Shown here: positions 1 through 5,470 of the stretch, in pieces
Position numbering within the stretch: position 1 is the stretch's first letter
How the letters are laid out: each line of letters opens with the position of its first letter
Origin: Alphaproteobacteria bacterium
GTDB taxonomy: Bacteria; Pseudomonadota; Alphaproteobacteria; RF32; CAG-977
Direction: 5' to 3'
Assembly: GCA_017476085.1 (NCBI GenBank)
Contig: JAFVEJ010000227.1
Span: 1 to 5,470 of the forward strand
DNA length: 5,470 nt
Position numbers and translations under genes: made by a program
Notes under the pieces: model-generated
Told to the model about the DNA's origin: nothing
The model's input: the letters and a program-made list of their open reading frames with translations, nothing else
The model's database searches: none

Positions 1-2
1 CG

Positions 3-3000
3 GTATGGTTGTACTGGGTTATCGGCATACTGGTCGTTCTGGCCGTTAACTTTTTCCTGATTTTGCCTCTGTACCGTAAATTCCGGCGCAAGCGTCTGAA
101 AGTCAAGGAAACGACCGAAATCAAAAAAGATCTGATGATATGGCATCATCTGGCGCAGTTGGTGCGGGGCGGAACGGAACATCAGAAAGCGAAACAGGCG
201 TTGTCCGGTCAGATCATCACGATCAACAACGCGTTCAAACAAGGCGTGCAAATGCTCGTCGCGCATAACCGGAAACGGTATGAACTGCCATGGTTCGCTT
301 TGTTGGGCGAACCGTTTTCGGGCAAATCGTCCCTGTTGCGCAACAGCGAACTGGAAATGATCACCTCTGCTGAAGAAGAGGCAATCGGAGAAGATGAAAA
401 GAAAGAGATTCCCCTGCGTTTGTGGTTGGGCGCGAAAGCGGTCGTGTGCGATGTCAACGGTAAAGTGTTCTTCGACCGTTGGCTGAACGGCAGCAGCGCG
501 GAATGGAGCTATATTTGCCGTCTGTTGCGACGCAAGCGGTTCAAACGGCCTTTGGACGGCATTATCATCACCATTCCGGCGGACGCTTTGCTGGCGGACG
601 ATGAAACGCTGACCCAGCAAAAAGCCGTTTTGATCACGACTGAAATCGGACAGCTTCTGCATACCGTGGGAATGAACCTGCCGTGTTATGTCGTCATCAC
701 CAAGACCGATATGATCAACGGTTTCGACGAATACGTCATGGGCATCAATGAAGAACTGCGTTCGCAGATTTTCGGCTGGGTCAACGAAAACGGTCTTTAC
801 AAAGAGGAAGCTTTTAAACAGTTCTGGGAAGATTTGATCGCCCGACTGCATGCCGGCTGTGAAAAAAGCATGCTGTCCAGAAACGTGGCGACAAAGCTGT
901 CGACGTTGTCAAACAGAATGGAAGTTACCGGAAAAATTTATCTGTTTCCAGAAAACTTCAACGAGCTTTACAAAAATTTGTCCGTTTACCTGCGGGCGCT
1001 GTTCGGCGAAGGAAATTTCCACGGCGCGGACAACGTTACTTTGGAAGGCGTGTTCTTTACGTCCGCCAAGGACGGAGATGTGACGCTCAGTCCGTCGTTT
1101 GCGCGGTTGTGCGATAAAAAAGTTGACGAAGCGCCCATCCCGCGCGAACCCAATCCCCGTTCCCGTCCGTTTTTCATCAGGGATATGCTGAATAAATTCG
1201 TTTTCCGCCATTCGGGGAACGCGTTTTTCACCGTTCGGGAGAAAATCAAGAGGAATATTCCGAAATATCTGCTGTGTCTGGCAATGACCGTCGTCGGATC
1301 CATCTGGCTTTCCGCAGCGTATTTCCAACGGGAGGAGCTGAATGATGCTCTGGCCACGCAGTCAGAGTTCTATACGGTGCTGGCCGAAATGCTGGGCAGA
1401 GGAAATGTTTTCGCCTCGCCGTTGATCAAAAGGGATGCGGACGGAAAATACGAATTGAATTCCGATCCGATCGTGAATGAAAGTGTTTCCCGCTTGCAGT
1501 ACTTTTTTGAATTGTTTGCCGACAGGGAAACGCCGAACGAGGCTCCGTTCGGTTTCCAGACGGCATCTTTGGCCGTGTTCGGCGAAAAGAATATGGGCTA
1601 TGCGGACAAAGCGTTCATCTTTAACCAGATGGTCGGGATAATGGTTCGGACGCCGGTTATTCACGCCGTCGGCGACAAACTGACCGCTTCGGGAACGGAT
1701 TCCGAACTGACCCAAATCAAACGCGACGCCATAGATTCTTTTACCGTGCTGAATATGGTGAAAGATGAAAACTACGCTTCCGTCATGATGTCCGGACAGT
1801 TCAATTTGAAAACGATGCTGGCTTATCTTTTGCCCAGCCTTTCGAACGATATGAGCAATTTGGTAACGTCCTTTTTACCGCGTTACGATAAAAAATACAC
1901 GAATACGATGGATCCGTTGTACATCCATTCCGAAGATTTCATCGAAGCGCAGGAAACCGGTCTGAAAGCCATCGTGGAAGCGTGGAAAAAACTGAACGCC
2001 TATCCGGGATCCGTCTATGCGAAAATCAGAAAAGTCATCCGGTTGTCCGCCCGAATCAAACAACGGGATGAGGAAATGGCGGATTTGATGAAACAGTCCG
2101 GCCGTATTTTAGACAGCCACAAATTGAAGGCCGCTTTGGATCAATGGAACGCTTTGTTAAAACAACAAAATCAGGATATGGATCAGATGAACCTTCTGCT
2201 GGCTCAGGTTCGGGAATCCATGCCGGCCCATCTGGTCGGGAAGGATACCGCCGAAAAGAAAGACGTCAAGCTGAAGGATCAATCATTCCTATACGGGAAT
2301 GTTCCCGTGTCGCTGATGTTGCGTTATTACAGCCGTCAGTATGAAGGAATGTTGCGGAACGACTTTGATTTCGCGGATGAACGCGCCGGTCAGTTTATGA
2401 CGGCGAACTGGGATCCTTACGAATGGCGCAAAACGATCAGAAGCATTGAAAAAAGCTCGTTGCAGGCGTTGTCGGCGGAACTCAGCGACTTGCATAAAAA
2501 TATCGACGAACTGCAAAACGTGCCTCTGTATCATTGGCAGTTGATAGAAAAACAAGGGGCTTCCGGATATTTGTACGATATTTTGAACGGCTTTTATACC
2601 GAAGCGCTGAAATTGAAGTCTTTGAGTCAGGAGGAAATCGAGAAAAACGATTTCAAAACGAACTGGATGAAAACGCAACAGACGATCAAGGAAAATCTGG
2701 ATCGTTACGATGCGGTCGTCAAACCGTTCGCCGGAAACGACCAAATAGCCCAGGCGGCGGCAGGCATCAGAAAAATGATGCTGTTGCAGGCGCAGGCAGA
2801 CAGGTACGCCGTTTTGCATAACGAAATAGAGCGGTTGCCGGCGGATAAAACGGAGATGGAAGCCTATGTTTCCGCAAACGCGCTTCAGGAAAAGCTGTTC
2901 GATTTTTCGGCCGAACTGGCGCAGGAAACGTTCGGCGATTTTTCCTATGACCTCCGTTTCAGTCCGAAAACGGTCAAACAGATGGTGGAAAACGTTTTTG

Positions 3001-4373
3001 TCGTCGCCGGATCGTTTTTGAAAAATAAAAAAGACGTTTCGGCGGCTTTTCTGAACGATTGCGAACACTATGAAGAAAAGCTCGCGGTGTTTGACGCTTA
3101 TCTGGGAAGTTTTATTGAATACTGGGGAACGTATCCGGATCGCGTTTACAAGGAAGCGGCTTCCTGGGACGCGTTCAAAAAACAATCGGGAAAGATGAAG
3201 GCGTTTAAAATCAATTCGCTGTTGCAATCCGTTTACGCGCAGAGTCTGGAGGTGCTGAAAAGTATCGACGATACGGCCATTTCCGAAGAATTGAAAAAAG
3301 CCAAATCGAAATATATCGCCCTTTTGAGCGACAGAATCACTATGCTGACGCCGCTATATACGGATGTCGCCCAGAAAATGATGAATTCCTGGGCCGAAAT
3401 GCCCGATAGCGCGGAAGAAGCGTGGAAACGGCTGATTTCTTTGACGGACAAGGAATTGAAAACCACTCTGTTCCGGTTGAAAACGGACGGAGAACGCGGT
3501 CAGGTTGCGTGGTGGGACAATTATACGGCCAATGGCGTGGCGTTGTTGAAACGGGAAAACGAAAACGCTTTGAAAAAAACTTTGGCAGACGCTGAAGAAG
3601 AGGGCGGCAAGTCCGGCGAGGCTAAAAAGAAAAAGCGTTACACCCTTCTTGACGACATGAGCGCCTTCCCGTTGTGCCGCAACTGCAACACGGGACGGAC
3701 GCTGACGCCGGATCAGATGCGGAAACTTGTCTCGCTGCTGAAAAACGTAGTGGCGGAAAAACCGGCCGAAGATGCCAAAAATCAGGAACCGGCGCTGTTT
3801 GACAAACAGCTGTCGCTGTTCCCCGATCAGGACTCTTCGGATTGGGCGGCAAACGTGCTGAAAATCGCGTCCGCGCTGACAAATGAAAAAACGCCGCTGA
3901 TTTGGACGTTGTATCAGGCGCCGATGGAAACACAGACGGGAATGCTGTCGGGCAAAGAAATTTCCGCCGTCAACCGTTTCCGGTATGTGGAAGTGAAAAC
4001 GGACGCTGCGAAAACGGCAAAACGGTTCGGCACTTCTTCCGAAAAGGAAACTGTGATCGGACAGGGTCGCGCGGCAAACCCGATTACATTGCGTTTTTAT
4101 AAATCCTCAGCGGATAAAACGCCGGAGGCCCAAATCCGTCTGGGCGATTTCTGGTCCGTATTCAGAATTTATCTGAAAGACGGCGGATTTATCGATGCGC
4201 AGACGAACAAACTGTATGTGCCTTTGACCGTCAAGGACCAGTCGGGAGCGAAATTCGTTTATCTGGTGGGCGTGAAACTGAACGTTCCGCTGATGAAACC
4301 GGACGAATGGCCGACAAGGAAAAACCGACAGGCGGCTGCCGCTTCGATTAAAACCGCTTCTGCGGAAGAGTAA
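3..4373 (+). CDS. tssM: Type VI secretion system membrane protein TssM/IcmF family, 5' end probably outside window
   Basis: TssM is the inner-membrane protein that, with TssL and TssJ, forms the envelope-spanning complex on which the T6SS baseplate and contractile tail dock. Residue numbers count from the TTG at 9. Visible parts: a membrane helix at about 2-22 followed by a basic stretch (YRKFRRKR); a P-loop GEPFSGKSS at 100-108 with Lys106; PLDGIIITI at 181-189; TKTD at 231-234, like the G4 motif of GTPases; LEGVFFTSA at 345-353, close to the family's RGVYFTSA-type motif; a second membrane helix at about 420-439; a long helical, Lys/Glu/Gln-rich region to about 1200, inferred periplasmic; and a C-terminal beta-rich region with RLGDFWSVFRIYL, resembling the IcmF C-terminal domain. 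At 1454 visible residues it is longer than most TssM proteins (about 1100-1300). The frame has no stop before position 3, the TTG has no visible ribosome binding site, and TssM normally has two N-terminal helices, so I infer a 5'-partial gene. Family call is firm; the start is not. Confidence 0.93.
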   Translation, partial: VWLYWVIGILVVLAVNFFLILPLYRKFRRKRLKVKETTEIKKDLMIWHHLAQLVRGGTEHQKAKQALSGQIITINNAFKQGVQMLVAHNRKRYELPWFALLGEPFSGKSSLLRNSELEMITSAEEEAIGEDEKKEIPLRLWLGAKAVVCDVNGKVFFDRWLNGSSAEWSYICRLLRRKRFKRPLDGIIITIPADALLADDETLTQQKAVLITTEIGQLLHTVGMNLPCYVVITKTDMINGFDEYVMGINEELRSQIFGWVNENGLYKEEAFKQFWEDLIARLHAGCEKSMLSRNVATKLSTLSNRMEVTGKIYLFPENFNELYKNLSVYLRALFGEGNFHGADNVTLEGVFFTSAKDGDVTLSPSFARLCDKKVDEAPIPREPNPRSRPFFIRDMLNKFVFRHSGNAFFTVREKIKRNIPKYLLCLAMTVVGSIWLSAAYFQREELNDALATQSEFYTVLAEMLGRGNVFASPLIKRDADGKYELNSDPIVNESVSRLQYFFELFADRETPNEAPFGFQTASLAVFGEKNMGYADKAFIFNQMVGIMVRTPVIHAVGDKLTASGTDSELTQIKRDAIDSFTVLNMVKDENYASVMMSGQFNLKTMLAYLLPSLSNDMSNLVTSFLPRYDKKYTNTMDPLYIHSEDFIEAQETGLKAIVEAWKKLNAYPGSVYAKIRKVIRLSARIKQRDEEMADLMKQSGRILDSHKLKAALDQWNALLKQQNQDMDQMNLLLAQVRESMPAHLVGKDTAEKKDVKLKDQSFLYGNVPVSLMLRYYSRQYEGMLRNDFDFADERAGQFMTANWDPYEWRKTIRSIEKSSLQALSAELSDLHKNIDELQNVPLYHWQLIEKQGASGYLYDILNGFYTEALKLKSLSQEEIEKNDFKTNWMKTQQTIKENLDRYDAVVKPFAGNDQIAQAAAGIRKMMLLQAQADRYAVLHNEIERLPADKTEMEAYVSANALQEKLFDFSAELAQETFGDFSYDLRFSPKTVKQMVENVFVVAGSFLKNKKDVSAAFLNDCEHYEEKLAVFDAYLGSFIEYWGTYPDRVYKEAASWDAFKKQSGKMKAFKINSLLQSVYAQSLEVLKSIDDTAISEELKKAKSKYIALLSDRITMLTPLYTDVAQKMMNSWAEMPDSAEEAWKRLISLTDKELKTTLFRLKTDGERGQVAWWDNYTANGVALLKRENENALKKTLADAEEEGGKSGEAKKKKRYTLLDDMSAFPLCRNCNTGRTLTPDQMRKLVSLLKNVVAEKPAEDAKNQEPALFDKQLSLFPDQDSSDWAANVLKIASALTNEKTPLIWTLYQAPMETQTGMLSGKEISAVNRFRYVEVKTDAAKTAKRFGTSSEKETVIGQGRAANPITLRFYKSSADKTPEAQIRLGDFWSVFRIYLKDGGFIDAQTNKLYVPLTVKDQSGAKFVYLVGVKLNVPLMKPDEWPTRKNRQAAAASIKTASAEE
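306..332 (+). other. Walker A (P-loop) of TssM
   Basis: The codons read GEPFSGKSS, matching the GxxxxGK[ST] nucleotide-binding consensus. With the downstream PLDGIIITI strand and the TKTD motif at 699-710, it indicates an intact nucleotide-binding fold in the cytoplasmic domain. The P-loop is present in many but not all TssM proteins, and the need for it in secretion differs between systems, so activity is not proven by the motif. Confidence 0.85.
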
Positions 4374-4379
4374 AGAATG

Positions 4380-4414
4380 AAGAGGCGGCGGTAAATGCCG
4401 CCTTTTCGGATTTT
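4380..4414 (+). terminator. Rho-independent terminator after tssM
   Basis: A GGCGGC arm at 4384-4389 pairs perfectly with GCCGCC at 4397-4402 around a seven-base loop (GGTAAAT). The stem extends outward through A-T, G-T, A-T and A-T pairs (4380-4383 with 4403-4406). TTTT at 4403-4406 and a second TTTT at 4411-4414 follow. It begins seven bases after the tssM stop codon. The left side lacks an A-run, so it should act mainly on the plus strand. It probably closes the tssM transcript and separates it from the next gene. Confidence 0.85.
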
Positions 4415-4426
4415 AAAGGCAGGAAA
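4415..4426 (+). promoter_or_regulatory. Ribosome binding site of the downstream exported protein
   Basis: AAAGG at 4415-4419 lies seven bases before the ATG at 4427, a normal Shine-Dalgarno spacing. An AGGA at 4421-4424 is also present but only two bases from the ATG, which is too close to be the main site. The site follows directly on the terminator's T-rich tail, leaving no room here for a full promoter. Transcription must start inside the 3' end of tssM or come from read-through. Confidence 0.6.
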
Positions 4427-4531
4427 ATGAAACAGACCCGAACGACTTTAAAGGAGCTGACCGCCCGCTACAGAGCGGTTTTGTTGAAATGCGTTTTGAT
4501 CAATCTGATGTTGTGTTCCGCGGCGGGTGCG
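4427..4531 (+). other. Signal peptide coding segment with long basic N-region
   Basis: About 16 polar and basic residues (MKQTRTTLKELTARYR) precede a hydrophobic stretch AVLLKCVLINLML and a C-region CSAAGAAS. An AxA signal peptidase I site fits cleavage after Ala35 (AGA) or after Ala36. The N-region is longer than in ordinary signal peptides and a lysine interrupts the hydrophobic core at residue 21. The Cys30 context (LML-C) lacks the small residue before cysteine expected in a lipobox, so a lipoprotein is unlikely. The sequence does not match the classical extended signal region of large proteobacterial autotransporters, though its length recalls it. Confidence 0.65.
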
Positions 4532-5470
4532 GCATCAATAGACGTGACTGACAGCGAGGGGAATCGTTATCTCGGCTCTTTCGGTGTTCCTTTGAAGATT
4601 TATGACAGCGATACTTCCATAGGAACGTATTACGCCGTAGCCTCGGATTTAATGGGAGATGCGACGATTAGCAGCGTTACGGCGACATTAAACAACGCTT
4701 CGCGGGTTGGAAGCGACAATTTGTCGTGGACGCAATCAACGGGAGCGTATTCGGAAATCGAATTTAATACGCAGTTGACGGGAACGGAAATGATCGAATC
4801 CAGAGATCGTATCAAAACCGTTTTATCGACGATGAATAACGGCGACAAAAACTATGACGCTTTGCCGGTCGGTATAAAAGAGGCATTGAACATTTCTTAT
4901 GCCGGTTATTCATCTGCGGCCGCATATTTGGAGGCAACATGGGGGGCCGGCAATGCGGCTGATATTGGTCTTATTTCACAGGCTTTATATTATCCTGTCT
5001 CTGAATCCGGAGCCTATGCAGAATTTAACTACTATATGAATACGTTGACTGAATGGAAGGCATCCGTTTCTATCACAGGTTCAACCCTGACATTGAACGG
5101 CACATCCGCCATCGTCAACAGAACGAAAGCTTATGGTGTGGAAACAGGGAATGTTTCAATCAGCGGGTCAACCATTATTGCGAACGGTGAAAACAAAATT
5201 GAAACATATACGGGAACGTATGGGAATATTTCTCTGACGAATTCATCCCTTTTACAGGTTAATCAGGGAGCAACGCTGACGATTCAATCAAGCGGAAATA
5301 TCGTTTCTTTGACAGATTCCAACCTGACTTTGAACGGGACGATCACGGGCAACGTTTCGTTCGGCGGAAGCGGAGATTTGACGGGAACGGGATCAATCAG
5401 CGGAAATCTGGACGTTGCGGATTCGTCCGTTCTGAACATGAAAAACAATGCCATTGACGCCATTTTCGCC
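4427..5470 (+). CDS. Putative autotransporter-type surface protein with signal sequence and beta-helix-like repeats, 3' end outside window
   Basis: The frame runs 348 codons from an ATG with a good ribosome binding site and stays open to the right edge, with no stop. Layout: residues 1-36 form a long signal sequence ending in SAAGAAS; residues 37-210 form a mixed domain with several Tyr and Ala residues that I do not recognise; from residue 214 the protein becomes rich in Ser, Thr, Gly and Asn, with recurring cores such as VSITGSTLTLNG (214-225), VSISGSTIIANG (243-254) and VSLTDSNLTLNG (293-304). There are no cysteines after residue 30. Low-charge, Cys-free, beta-strand repeats behind a signal sequence are typical of type V secretion passengers and other beta-helical adhesins. 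The defining C-terminal beta-barrel would lie beyond the window, so 'autotransporter' is inference. Alternatives are a two-partner TpsA-like adhesin or a T6SS-unrelated surface beta-helix protein. The terminator just upstream suggests it is transcribed apart from tssM. Confidence 0.82.
   Translation, partial: MKQTRTTLKELTARYRAVLLKCVLINLMLCSAAGAASIDVTDSEGNRYLGSFGVPLKIYDSDTSIGTYYAVASDLMGDATISSVTATLNNASRVGSDNLSWTQSTGAYSEIEFNTQLTGTEMIESRDRIKTVLSTMNNGDKNYDALPVGIKEALNISYAGYSSAAAYLEATWGAGNAADIGLISQALYYPVSESGAYAEFNYYMNTLTEWKASVSITGSTLTLNGTSAIVNRTKAYGVETGNVSISGSTIIANGENKIETYTGTYGNISLTNSSLLQVNQGATLTIQSSGNIVSLTDSNLTLNGTITGNVSFGGSGDLTGTGSISGNLDVADSSVLNMKNNAIDAIFA
5066..5446 (+). repeat. Degenerate beta-strand repeats within the exported protein
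   Basis: Cores of the form [VI]-S-[IL]-[TS]-x-S-x-[LI] begin at residues 214, 243, 268 and 293, so they are 29, 25 and 25 residues apart; shorter variants follow at 310 (VSFGGSGDLTGTG) and 328 (LDVADSSVLNMKN). The first and fourth cores share LTLNGT, and their DNA matches at 15 of 17 bases (5087-5103 and 5324-5340). The spacing is close to one turn of a right-handed beta-helix. Similarity at DNA level is limited to short patches, so these are old or selected protein repeats, not recent tandem duplications. Confidence 0.65.

Noticed and set aside
5..49. ATG at 5-7 followed by a short frame ending at TAA 47-49
   Set aside because: It is out of frame with tssM, only 14 residues long before the stop, and overlaps the TssM membrane helix. 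It might be the tail of an upstream gene, but nothing visible supports this.
909..1328. Minus-strand open frame of 139 codons, overlapped by a second one at 986-1357
   Set aside because: Both lie antisense to conserved TssM motifs (FFTSA and the second membrane helix) and have no recognisable protein features.
2289..3227. Minus-strand open frame of 312 codons inside tssM
   Set aside because: It lies fully within the firmly identified tssM frame, and its product is dominated by Phe, Arg, Gln and Val, as expected from the complement of Lys/Glu/Leu-rich codons. No family motif was recognised, so it is a shadow frame.
4377..4394. Six-codon frame ATG-Lys-Arg-Arg-Arg-stop overlapping the terminator stem, which could look like a leader peptide
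   Set aside because: There is no convincing ribosome binding site, since it begins four bases after the tssM stop, and its Arg codons come from the GGCGGC stem arm itself. Chance is the simpler explanation.
4514..4519. Possible lipoprotein cysteine at residue 30 of the exported protein
   Set aside because: The residue before the cysteine is Leu, not Gly, Ala or Ser, and a good AxA signal peptidase I site follows within a few residues.
4630..4848. Minus-strand open frame of 72 codons
   Set aside because: It is antisense to the exported-protein gene, which has a ribosome binding site, signal sequence and continuous frame. Nothing supports this one independently.
4775..5390. Shared 13-base string TTGACGGGAACGG at 4775-4787 and 5378-5390
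   Set aside because: Both copies are in frame and encode Leu-Thr-Gly-Thr with the host's preferred codons. There is no flanking similarity, so it reflects codon preference and not a mobile or recombination repeat.

Overview
The window carries two plus-strand genes, both cut by the window edges, separated by a 53-base gap that holds a transcription terminator. Base composition is moderate, about half G+C by eye. Both genes point to a diderm (Gram-negative-type) bacterium: the first belongs to the envelope-spanning part of a type VI secretion system (T6SS), the second looks like an exported surface or autotransporter-type protein. A proteobacterial host is the most natural reading, but nothing here fixes the lineage.

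Positions 3-4373 are one very long reading frame for a TssM/IcmF-family inner-membrane protein, the T6SS component that joins the cytoplasmic side of the membrane complex to the periplasm and outer membrane. The order of parts fits the family: an N-terminal membrane helix, a cytoplasmic NTPase-like domain with an intact P-loop (GEPFSGKSS) and a TKTD motif, the LEGVFFTSA motif, a second visible membrane helix near residue 420, a long helical periplasmic region, and a C-terminal beta-rich domain. The frame is open to the left edge and the usual first membrane helix is missing, so the true start is probably upstream.

Positions 4374-4426 contain a strong intrinsic terminator (stem around 4384-4402 followed by a T-run) and the ribosome binding site of the next gene. 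The tssM transcript therefore probably ends here, and the next gene is probably a separate unit.

Positions 4427-5470 hold an open frame that runs off the right edge (348 codons, no stop). It starts with an atypically long signal sequence, continues with a domain of about 170 residues that I do not recognise, and then enters Ser/Thr/Gly/Asn-rich repeats spaced 25-29 residues apart. This is the look of a beta-helical autotransporter passenger, although the diagnostic C-terminal beta-barrel lies outside the window. There is no RNA gene, CRISPR array, insertion sequence or origin that I can support.
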